From: Pelargonium x hortorum
Taxonomy: Eukaryota > Streptophyta > Magnoliopsida > Geraniales > Geraniaceae
Length of the DNA stretch: 22,136 bases
Direction of reading: 5' to 3'
Assembly: GCA_036897525.1 (NCBI GenBank)
Contig: JAYMTJ010000113.1
Location: 1 to 22,136 of the forward strand
This document shows positions 13,041-22,113 of this stretch, in pieces; the stretch's first letter is position 1, and each line of letters starts with the position of its first letter. The notes below the pieces were generated by a model. It made no database searches. It worked only from the letters and a program-made list of their open reading frames with translations, and had not been told where the DNA came from. Position numbers and translations under genes: made by a program.

Positions 13041-13375
13041 CACCTATAAGAACTACTATAACTAGGACTGGGAATACACAGGGTTAGCTGACAGTGGTTA
13101 TGGGTCACTCTCTTCTACCGGTTCTTGTACTGGCTCGTGTTAGGGTAGGCCACTGTTATGGACTATGGCATTGGCATCAGCTTCAGCTTTGTCAAGTAGG
13201 GCACTTAGGGCATGGGCTGTAAGAACTCAAAGAAAGGCTGCAACAAGAACTAAGTCAAATGAAGTCAATAAGGTATGCTATGTTTATGAAAAGCTGAGTA
13301 GTAAGGGTCGCGATCAAGGCAAGGCATTTTATCAATTTCAGAAGCCTGAGGTGAGGGTTAAGTCCTAGGTTTTTT
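13041..13375. other. GC-richer island with cryptic trinucleotide repetition
   Basis: Hand counts give 112 G+C in the 240 bases 13081-13320, about 47 percent, against roughly one third around it. The stretch 13165-13240 is cryptically repetitive, with GCA, GCT, TCA and TTG triplets recurring without forming a clean tandem array. Its base and word use resembles ordinary angiosperm mitochondrial spacer more than the AT-rich DNA on either side. It may therefore be an older conserved segment, or a segment from another source. No homologue is recognised. Confidence 0.5.
13165..13368 (+). CDS. Doubtful 67-residue ORF with a presequence-like N-terminus
   Basis: This is an ATG-started frame inside the GC-richer island. 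The first 30 or so residues are rich in Ala, Ser and Arg, and the next 30 are basic and polar with no membrane segment. The N-terminus resembles a mitochondrial targeting peptide in composition. That would make little sense for a gene inside the organelle, and it is explained at least as well by the underlying GCA/GCT/TCA/TTG repetition. No domain or known family is recognised, no neighbouring gene supports it, and its length is within chance. It is listed because it is the only frame that coincides with a clear change in composition. Confidence 0.12.
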   Translation: MALASASALSSRALRAWAVRTQRKAATRTKSNEVNKVCYVYEKLSSKGRDQGKAFYQFQKPEVRVKS

Positions 13376-14640
13376 TCAGCTGTCAATTTGTACTTTGTTT
13401 TTTTTGGTCTGGGAAGTCACAAATTTAAGACGGATTCTGTACAAAAAAAAGATGGACTTCTTAAAGATTGCCCTAGAGCTTGGGATTAGGTTCTTGCATT
13501 AGCTAGTGATTACCCTCTGAGAGAGTATTCAGGATAAACAAGATGCGCTAAATAGATTTCTATATAAGCCATTACAAATACTGAAAAGAGAAATCTTCCC
13601 TCACCGAGGTTCAGAGCTCTTACTTCCTGATATGATAAGGAAGAGTCCTTTAGCAATCGCGCGATTAGGTTATCATATTGTACAAAGGAATGTTTCCGAC
13701 AGAATACTGCTATGCTATCATTTTAACTTCACAGAGTAATAACCTTAAATTCTCTAGAAAATCCCGGTTTCAAGTACCGGAATATAATCTCGATATTAAG
13801 ATTAAGATACCCCTTCCCTTTGTGGGTTTCTGGAATGAAGCCGGATTCTTTACTTTAGTAGTTACTATGTGAACCCCTGGGACTTTATAGAAATAAAGAT
13901 ATACTTAATATCTTATATAGGTATTGATTGTGTAAATCTAGCTAGAGGTTATCTTAAGGGGGTCGTTTTAACTTTTTAAGTAAGCACTTTAATACTGAAA
14001 GTCCCTAAATTGTGTTCCTGGGTAGAAGGGATCCTGTTAGCAGCGGCTTTTCAAAATAAAGGATAAATTTTCTTGTATAGAATAGAAGAAATACCTCTTC
14101 TCTTTACTAGGGCTTTATCTGTTGTCCAGCTGTTAACCAGGTTTTTTCCATAGGCATAGGGTGAGAAAGGACCCCTTTTTTTGGTTTGGAATACTTTGAT
14201 TTTCTAAAATAAGTATACTTAACTTAGGTGTTTTATATTACTTAATTTATTCGACAGTTTTTGGCATTCATTATAGAAAGGCTAAGGGAGTATTTATCCT
14301 CTTTAACCGATCGGGATTCAGAGAGTCCCAGTGGTAGTGCCCGCAGTCTAAAAATTTTTTAGCCTATAAATTGCTTATGAGCTCCAGATGTAGAAAAAGA
14401 GACCCTCAAATTCTAAAAGCGAGGTACACATTTGCCAGTATGTCAAAATGAAATTCCCGTGCGAGTGCCTCTGTTACTTAGCTGACTATTTATAGTCAGA
14501 AAAGGATAAAGAATGAAGGTTTTTGTTAAGAGCCTGCTAATAAGTAACGAAATAAGTGTAAATGCTCTCGTGGAAACTTAGGATAGTATATCGAATAAAG
14601 AAAAGCTACTTTTTTTTATTTGAGCAAAGCGCCGAAGCTT
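13376..14640. other. AT-rich intergenic DNA, no gene recognised
   Basis: No gene is seen. A perfect five-base T-arm-like hairpin (CCGGT, loop TTCAAGT, ACCGG) occurs around 13765-13782 on the forward strand. The seven bases after it have no matching acceptor strand upstream and no anticodon arm precedes it, so it is not called as a tRNA. The open frame at 13678-13872 starts with TTG and has no family resemblance. Confidence 0.6.
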
Positions 14641-14649
14641 ATAGAGGAA

Positions 14650-14672
14650 CTCCTGGCAAGAGAGCCTAGGAG
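14650..14672. repeat. Stem-loop, 8-bp stem with a one-base bulge
   Basis: CTCCTGGC at 14650-14657 can pair with GCC and AGGAG at 14664-14672, leaving T14667 bulged and AAGAGA as the loop. The hairpin is GC-rich for this window and sits in a somewhat GC-richer stretch (about 14626-14720). There is no T run directly after it and no gene before it. It could be an RNA-processing or mRNA-end stem-loop only if something upstream is transcribed, which the sequence does not show. Confidence 0.55.
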
Positions 14673-15240
14673 CCGAGAAGAGCTGTCGAAAGCCTATCCT
14701 AGTCCTAGCTTCAAAAAAGTTTCCCTAAGCGAAAGACTTTTTTTAATACTACCTTGTTAGAGCGACCAAGACTTATATAAAAATGCCACATTTGTTAATC
14801 CTGTACAAATTAAGTGCATTTAACTTCTTAAATTTATAGGATCCCTAAAGACTTAGACTTTAGAGCTTAGATTTCGCAGGATCCGGATTAGGAGTTCTCG
14901 AAATTCATTAGTTTCGGATTCCCCAGTACAAATTTCCCCACTAGTAGCTATCTATAAAATAAGACTTCTACACCGGGAACTCTTTAGAAGCTTTTTTTTT
15001 TTTTTAGTAGTGTACATTTTCACTTGCTGTACTAATGATATAGAACGAACTGAACTCTATTTGGAAATTTGGATAAAACCCAGGCTAGCAGGAGGGTTCG
15101 CTTATTTGAATAAACAAATTTCTCCTTTTCAATCCGGTTTTTTTAGGAAGTCTTCTTTCTTCAACTGCGAATCTATAAATAGTCAGGAATAGTGAATAGG
15201 GAAAATATAACAAAAAAGGGTACGGGAGGGCCTATCACAG
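14673..15240. other. AT-rich intergenic DNA with a 14-base T run
   Basis: No gene is recognisable. A homopolymer of 14 T lies at 14992-15005, just before a GTG-started frame at 15010-15192 whose translation has no recognised family. Two BamHI-type GGATCC words lie close together at 14839 and 14879. Confidence 0.6.
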
Positions 15241-15423
15241 ACTACTCACTCTTATAACCCCCCAATAAACCCCTAAAAAGCCAAAGAATTTTCGTATAAT
15301 CTATAACTTAATAAACGAGTAAAAAGGATACTCTTAATCCTAGGATTGACGCTTTATAGGGACCCCTGCCAAAACCCACAAGGCTTGTGTGAATATACTA
15401 TTCTAAGTAAATGTGCTTAGATT

Positions 15424-15438
15424 TGGACGGAAAGTCCA
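15424..15438. repeat. Small perfect hairpin (TGGAC, GGAAA loop, GTCCA)
   Basis: Five base pairs close a five-base purine loop. It is isolated, with no gene on either side and no following T run, so no function is assigned. Confidence 0.5.
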
Positions 15439-18400
15439 TGTATGCTGGATTAGTAAGTAAGCTTTTCTACGTACTCTGTATTTCTCTTGTCCCGTTTCGT
15501 AAATACGATCCTTTTTTTCAAAGATTATAGAGTTCTTTATTCTGTTTATAGTTATCAAAATGACTTACTCTTGTTGTAGAGCTCCATTTCTCATTTGGAT
15601 AAGCCTCCTATGTAAAATCCATATTCTTCATAGCTGTTTTGAAATTATAATAAAAATCCAAAGGGAACTCTAACTGGAATAGTCTTTCTCAGACCCCCAG
15701 TTAATATATTGTTTATACAAAACAAACCCTGCTAAGGATAATATTTACTTTACATTTATATTAGCTAATCCTATACCCTGTACTAAAATCCTAGATATTT
15801 TAGACTCTCCCCGAGCTATTTTGATTTTGCGCTATACCCTATAATTAATTAAAGGGTCCCTATTTGGTAGCGAAGTCCAATAAAGAAAGGGATCCTGTAC
15901 TCGTGTAATGTAACGAAAGGAGCTTCATATTTATAAAAGAACCCTCGCCCCAGTCTGGAGTTAGCCTCTTGTTAAAATAGAAATTTAGACCTTTTCCTTT
16001 AAGGGGACCCTCGAAAAATATCCCGAAAAGTTCCCTCTAGAAGTACTTAAACCCTCATTCAGTAGGCCGTTCTTACTTATTAGTTTTTTTTAGCACTAAG
16101 CAATAACACTTTTAATTAAAAAAAGATTTGGAAGTTTTTGGATATTTAATAAACTTAGGTCATACCAAGGGCATAACTTTTGTAGAAACTGGGAAACGCT
16201 TTTGAGTCGTCGTATGCTTTCTTTATCTCGGGATTCCCGTATTTTAAGGAATCCTAAAATGAGTATAACAGTCCCTTCGTAAGCCCTCTAAAATGCCTGT
16301 AAAATCCCTAGAGCTTTGCTATTTTTATAAAGGGTCTCCTCAAAATTGGGTTGGGTATTTCTATTACCACTGTCCTAAAGAAATCTTAAAGTCCTTGTAA
16401 ATGAACCTTAATTAATAGCCTGCAGTTTATCAAACCACGTATCAGATAAGGAGTATCATAATATGTAAGTTCAAAATGACTGACTACGAATAAGAAAATA
16501 CCCGCCATAGCTATCCTACTTATAAGGGTATAATCTTCTGACTGGATAAGGGTTTGAGGAACATTTTAAGTTTTAAATGTGTACCTAGGATAGGAATCCT
16601 TCAAGAACTTAGTCGAACCTAAGTATGGAATCGAAACCGGGTCAAGTGAAAGGCGTGGAGGTGTCCTACCGAAGAGGACCTTCTAGCTAAAAAGATCTAA
16701 ATTGAGAAGGAAACCGAGGTCTTTCTAAACTTATAAAAAGCTTTCCTTGTGTTCCCTTACCTCCTTTTCTAATATTAGATTAAGTTCATCTTAACTTAAA
16801 TTGATTAAGAGATAGGGCTGTTATACAATGCATTATGTTAAGTGTTAAGTTACTCTTATAAAGATCCACAAGTAAACAAAGTTAGATGTAATAGAACTTT
16901 AAATTATCCTTTTCCGCATATAAAAATTCCGAAATCTTTAATTTTACGTAAAAGAACCCCCTTTTTTACCCGATAAGATAAAAGATATTCTGCGGGAGTG
17001 CTTTGAAATAACGGCATTTCATCCCTACTTATCCCTTTATCAAGGAGTTGCTCTATCCACTGAATACAAAAAAAGGTTGAGAGTTTACTTAGGAGTATCC
17101 AGAATTTTAGCTATGAGTTTGAACTTCCTTTTCTTGCATCCAAGCTTTATGTTTCCCGGTCATGGAAGGCATAATACTAAGGAAATCTTGACTCTCTTAC
17201 TATTTCTTTAAGTAAGGCAAGCTGTTTGTTATTAACACACGGAGATCGTTTGTAAAGTCTTTTTTTGAATATTTCATTTCTAGGTATAACAAGGTTTTTA
17301 CACACCCCCAGGCAACTCAAAGGGTACTGGAATTCTTTATTTTATAGAAGAGAAGTAAGGGCCCTAATTCTTCTTCTCTGACTGGATACTCATTCAAAGG
17401 TCCGGATAACAAACAGATTGCTTTATTTGTAGAACGCTTAAAGAGTCACGAACTAAACTACAAGGATTTCAAATAAAGGGAGCACCGCGAATCATATAAT
17501 TTAGAACATATACTTAGGCTTTCCTAACATATTCCTTTTAGTAAAATCCCTGGAAAGCCTAGCGACTTGTAGCACAAAATCCTTACTATAAGATAGAGAA
17601 CCCAACGAGGACTTTTGACATTCCTTATATTTATTCTATTCATCTTTATTCCTAGACTCTAAGGAAAAGCTCTTGAAAACCGGAATCAGCTTGTTAACAC
17701 TACTAGAGAGGAAACCAAACTATCTCCCTTAATTAAGTTGTATATTCTATACTTGCCTTTTACCGGAAAGACATTTGACATCTCCTATTCCGTAACATCT
17801 CTTATATTCACTACCTGAAATTGAAATGAAACAAAAGAACACAAAACCTACTTACTTTATTCTTTTCTTGATCAGTTAAAAGACTCTAAAGCTACAGAGT
17901 ACAGAATACCCTAACTACGCGGGTTATAATCCCACAACAAACACCCTTAAGACTAAGAAAACAGCCTCTCCTTAGGCTCTACATATAGTTACTCTACCTT
18001 TCCTTCCACTTTGTCCAAGAAGAATCTTGCCTTCAGAATACAAATACAAAAACAGGAAGGGGTCCCATTGAAAGAGGAACAAGAAAAGTTTAACAGGTCA
18101 CTTTCATACTAGTTTAAGAAAGATTAGGAATAGATACTAAGACTCCTTAAGGAATTGAAGTAAGAATACCCAAACAAGAAGAAGTAAGGAATCTCCTACA
18201 GGGATAGATACTAACTCTTGGAATTATAAGAACTTCTATTTATTAGTCAAGGTATTTTCGCTTAGCAAATTTCTTCTTGTTCTGTTAGCTTTAGTGTTAC
18301 AGTATTCTGGTTCAAAGGTATTCTAATAACTTACCTCAGTTCCGGGATCTTGAGAAAAAAATCTTATTCTAAACTAGGGTAAGAAATCACTTAATAAATA

Positions 18401-19191
18401 GAAATAGATTTAGCAAGCTTGCCTGACCTGACTTCTTACGGTACCCCCCTTTTTCTTTAGAGCTACACTCTCTATCTGTATTTTATTCTGTATCTTATGC
18501 TTACTCCTTTATACTGAAACTGCCCTACTTATAAACCTTCTATCCAGTTAAGCGAACCCCTTTTTTTAAGAAAATAGCTGAGGAACACCTTACTTATTAT
18601 TATATTATTTGACTGAAATTCTAAAGACTTAAATAGGTAATTCACTTAAAACCCAGAATAAACTATAAAATTTTCAGTAAAGTCTATAAATTAACCCACA
18701 TACTTGATTCTATACTGCCAAACTAGGATTCAATTACCTTAGACTACTAGGGGGTTTGACAAAGTCAAAAAACTCGGTTTAGAATTAGAAAAAGCAAGCA
18801 TATAGAGACAGATCCTGAAAAGAAGCTACCCTAAACAAATTCCTTTTGTATACGGGTTACCTAGAAGACCTCAAAACCCGAAGTATCTGAGACTGACCTA
18901 CTCTTAAGGGGAACATGAACACGTTTCCAGCTTTGATCCCAAGACTTTATTTCTAATATTCCAGGGCTTTTAAAGGGTCGAGATTTCCTATATAATTCAC
19001 AACTCCTATCTAGTTATAGAGACTGTAAGAAATTTTCCTTTCTAGTAAAAAAAGTTTCATTCATTTCTTAGCAAAACAAAAGAAGATTTTAACAAATGAA
19101 AAGTAAACAAAAAAAGGAAAGGAGAAACCCTAGCTTTACTTATTTAGACCCCGAAAAAAGGCTTACTGCACGGAAATCTGAAACCTGGAAG

Positions 19192-19206
19192 AAAAAAAAA
19201 AAAAAA
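19192..19206 (+). repeat. Homopolymer of 15 A
   Basis: This is the longest single-base run seen in the window. It lies in spacer and is a likely slippage site. It has no target-site duplication or element body beside it that would mark the tail of a retroposed copy. Confidence 0.8.
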
Positions 19207-20000
19207 GCAATTAATTTCCTTTGCCCTAAACTAAACCTACACGTTTATTAGCGGAAACCCTTCTGTCAAGACTCTAAAGCGGTTTCGTTACATAAGAATA
19301 GGTACAACTTCTCCAGGATACAGCTCTTATCTTACTTAATAAAGTTTGAAAGCTAACAACCAAATAAAGGGGCTTTCCTAAGCTACTAGGCCTACACCTT
19401 GTTTGGTATAATAGGCTATTCTCTGAAACAAGGGCTTTTCATAGCAATTTGAGTCTATTCTTAGAACCCCAGTCTATAAAAAAAAACGATAAAAAATTGC
19501 GAATAATACAACTCCAAAGTATAATAAAGCTCAAAATTTAGATAGTGCGAAAAATTTATGGAGGGGCTAAAACTTTCTTAGAAAACTCTTTCTTTTAAAC
19601 AAACGGGTACCCATGGAAACCTATTTCTATTATATCTGGTATTCCCTATTGTAAAGCCTGTAGCAGCTCCTATATTCCAGGGACTCTTTAACTCCGGGTA
19701 GTTAAGCTTACACTGTAGTTTAATTGACATAAAAACATAGAGAAAGCTCCTTTTAGAGTGACCTGACCCACGTTATCACGGGAAGTCAGAAGGTTCTTTC
19801 TAATTGAATAATAACCCAGCTTTTTTAGATACAAATATGCATACCCAGATTTAGTGTTACCCTTGCCTTACCGGAAAAAAAACTAGAGGCTCTCTTATCT
19901 CTTGAGTTCCACACCCTTCCCAGATAGTTACTTTCAAAAGAAATTTCCACTGTTTTTGTTTTTGCTTGATAGAACATTACCTATAAATTTACAGCAGAAG

Positions 20001-21485
20001 GGATCCCTATCTCATAGCATACAATTTCTTTGTCTAGGAGAATCTTTACCCCAGTTCATAACTAAACACGAGATAAAGGAAATTGAAACTACCGAATCCT
20101 GTATTCCCCTACGGAAAGCCGAAGGATACTTTTTCAAAAACAGTCGGCTAGGCTATACCTTCTTGTGAGTATAGTCCTTATAGTTAATTGACAAGAGAAA
20201 ATATCCCTAAAACTTTCTTTGATGAAGCGCTTTTAACACCTTTTTTCCTTATGTAAGCTATAATATTCCTTATCAAGACTTCAGATGATATATTTTTGTA
20301 AGGTTCCGAATAACTGACTGAGCATGCTAAGGTGTCAATGAATTTCTTGTTATAGCTGGTAAATAAAGGGAAAGTAAAGAAGGAATGCTTGCAAGGGAAG
20401 GACGCTCTCTTAATTAATTGTTGCTTTGTTAATGAAACCTGTAACTGACTAAGGAGTTTAAGAAAAATGGAATCATACCTTTGGATGCTGTATCCCTTTG
20501 CTATCGATGTATACCTATATCTTATACAATACTCTATAATACCTAATTGCTAAAATATTATCTCCGGTAGCTACTATGGTTTAGGTGCTTTTTTACTCTA
20601 AGAAAGAAAGGCGCTTCGTTTAGTCCTGTGTATATCTAGGCAGGTTTACTACAAAAGGGAATAGCTTCGTGTAGGGTTGTTTGTATATGTCTTCTTTATC
20701 TTTAAGACTCGAGAATTTCTACTACTATTACTTCTACTTCAAAATGAATTAATTATCAGAGTACGTATAGTCTAAGATTTTTTTTTTACCGAGGCTGAAG
20801 TATAGTTATGTGACACACTCACTAAAGGGAAAGTGAAGAATCCGGGCAAGTCGTATTTGTAAAAAATTGATAGGGAAGTGCTTTCCATTTCCAGTATACG
20901 AAATATAAGAAAAGACAATTACTTTTAAAGGGGCTTTCTTTTTTTCGCGGTAGGATCTACACTTGCGGATAAGTCTAGAGGTGTGTATGATAGAGGATCC
21001 TTTATATAGTAAGGAATACAGGGATTTCCATGAGGGTAGCTCAGTTGGATCTATATCATTTACATTGTGTGATTCAAAAAACTCTTTTTGTAACTGATAT
21101 ACAGTTAAGTTAAGGCTGTAATACCTTTTAGAACTGAGAATCTCCAAATTTAATCTCCACTTATTTTTAGCCAATATACTATTGTAAAGTCTTCTAAAGT
21201 GCCAGTTGAAGCCCGGAAATTCCTAAGGGTTGACGTAAATTGGAAACTCATTTTGTTCTAAAAACCGTTTATGTACAAAAGAAGCCTATTCAATTTCTTT
21301 TAGAAGAACTAAAACTCTGACTCTTCCGAGGACTGCCAGCAAGAAAAAAATGGCTCTCGATTAAGTTTTGCTAAAGAGTAAAGCAAATTCCCTATAAGAT
21401 ACAGATTAGTGCTTTACGTCCTATTTAATGGGCTCTTCCTGTCTATAAGCTATATACTTAGTCCCTTTTTTTTTTGAAAATTTAT
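20001..21485. other. AT-rich intergenic DNA, no gene recognised
   Basis: The skew flips to G-rich in part of this stretch (17 G to 4 C in 20341-20400). The longest open frame of the window, 122 codons on the reverse strand (20806-21174), begins with TTG, contains no internal methionine and has no recognised family. Plant mitochondrial genes start with ATG or an edited ACG, so it is not called as a gene. A 12-base tRNA D-arm-like word (TAGCTCAGTTGG) lies at 21037-21048 but the D stem does not close. Confidence 0.6.
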
Positions 21486-21489
21486 TATG

Positions 21490-22039
21490 GTTTCTTTACT
21501 TCCTTAGAACTGAGACAGGAATCCCAGACTAAGAGACAAGCATGTAATTGGAGTGGACTCACTAAGCATGCATGATTCTTAGTTAGAAGAAAGAGTCGGA
21601 CAGGTGGATTTGGAGTTGGGTTGGAGGTTCAAGGAGCTAAAATGCACTGGTTTCATAAGCAGGAATTAGCAGGTAAATCAAAATGAACTAAAGCTCACCT
21701 AGTTCGTAAGGAAGCTCATTAACAGTTTCTTGTTCGGCTTTAGAGTATCTGGGTAATTGAAAGAGCCGAGTGTCAGTCCGGTAACTGGATAGCTATCCAC
21801 AGAATGAGAGTAAGAAAGTTCCATCTCAAGCTGTTTGATCAAGCTAAGAATCTATCAATTAGTGCATCCTACATAGAAATGTTTTCTACTGATACCACTC
21901 TTTCAACTTTTGGGTGCTATTTCGACCGGTAAAGTTGTAAGGTCCATCTCACCCAATTTCCCAGGAACAGGTAAGGGTTTGAATCGAGTCTTTGCTGGGA
22001 ATCTAGCTTCATTCTCTGTTTTCTTAGCCCATCCAAGCG
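21490..22039. other. GC-richer unassigned DNA flanking the plastid insert
   Basis: Hand counts give 125 G+C in the 300 bases 21541-21840, about 42 percent, above the AT-rich spacer to its left. No gene is recognised. Two short words recall my memory of the plastid trnA intron: ATTCTTAGTTAGAA at 21575-21588 and AAAGTTGTAAG at 21931-21941. They are in the expected order but with wrong spacing and no similarity between them. The stretch may be ordinary plant mitochondrial spacer or a heavily rearranged continuation of the plastid insert. Confidence 0.5.
21786..21799. repeat. Perfect 14-base palindrome
   Basis: TGGATAGCTATCCA reads the same on both strands. It is the longest perfect palindrome without a spacer that I noticed. 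It lies in the GC-richer flank of the plastid insert and has no visible relation to a gene. Confidence 0.7.
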
Positions 22040-22078
22040 AGGTAGAATCAGTCGGGGGCCTAAGAGGGTTTACCCTGT
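22040..22078 (+). pseudogene. Remnant of trnA-UGC group II intron, domain VI region
   Basis: The words GGTAGAATCAGTCGGGGGCC and GTTTACCCTGT match the 3' end of the plastid trnA intron as I recall it. Compared with that memory, a few bases are missing between the GAGG and GTTTACC words, one base near 22062 differs, and the 5' strand of the domain VI stem (CCTCTAT) is absent. No domain V is recognisable directly upstream. An intron in this state could not splice, so the adjoining exon would not be joined to a 5' half here. Confidence 0.6.
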
Positions 22079-22113
22079 GGCGGATGTCAGCGGTTCGAGT
22101 CCGCTTATCTCCA
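22079..22113 (+). tRNA. 3' exon of plastid-type tRNA-Ala (UGC), orphan half
   Basis: The 35 bases give the 3' anticodon strand GGCGG, the five-base variable region ATGTC, and a perfect T arm (AGCGG, loop TTCGAGT, CCGCT). They end with the acceptor 3' strand TATCTCC and discriminator A. In the plastid gene GGCGG pairs with CCGCT and the acceptor pairs with GGGGATA, both in the 5' exon. That exon, which also carries the UGC anticodon loop, is not found in this window. This half is therefore intact in sequence but cannot make a tRNA by itself. Its preservation suggests a fairly recent transfer or copy-correction from the plastid. Confidence 0.85.

Larger units (their letters stand above)
15241..20000. 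other. C-skewed AT-rich intergenic block, no gene recognised
   Basis: Across this block C mostly exceeds G on the given strand. Examples are 3 G to 18 C in 15241-15300, 4 to 15 in 18481-18540, 4 to 13 in 18661-18720 and 8 to 20 in 19861-19920. A few lines are balanced (for example 17341-17400). Some parts are very AT-rich, with 14 G+C in 18601-18660. There is no recognisable protein, rRNA, tRNA or intron, and open frames are short. Strings near 16634 and 17905 that look faintly like tRNA T loops do not form stems. Confidence 0.6.
211..21524. repeat. Dispersed family of very short GC-rich palindrome-like words
   Basis: Exact GGATTCC or GGAATCC occurs at 462, 1918, 3981, 4039, 4320, 4760, 4941, 7241, 7829, 11588, 12724, 14916, 16231, 16248, 16593 and 21518. 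GGATCC occurs at 4365, 7718, 10909, 14029, 14839, 14879, 15890, 20001 and 20995. GGGACCC or GGGTCCC occurs at 12705, 15359, 15854 and 16004, and GGGCCC at 211, 8902 and 17359. Many are flanked by A or AAG on the left and CT or CTT on the right. My rough expectation from base composition is one or two for the seven-base pair and two or three for GGATCC. The enrichment is counted by eye and may be incomplete. Confidence 0.55.

Noticed and set aside
13765-13782. Perfect T-arm hairpin with loop TTCAAGT
   Set aside because: No matching acceptor strand, anticodon arm or D arm lies upstream, so it is a lone hairpin.
19192-19206. Poly-A run as a possible retroposon tail
   Set aside because: There is no element body upstream and no flanking target duplication, so it is treated as a homopolymer.
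19902-20168. 88-codon frame, forward strand
   Set aside because: It starts with TTG, shows no known family, and lies in C-skewed spacer with no other sign of a gene.
20806-21174. Longest open frame, 122 codons, reverse strand
   Set aside because: It begins with TTG, has no internal methionine and no recognised domain. Its length is about what chance gives over six frames at this composition.
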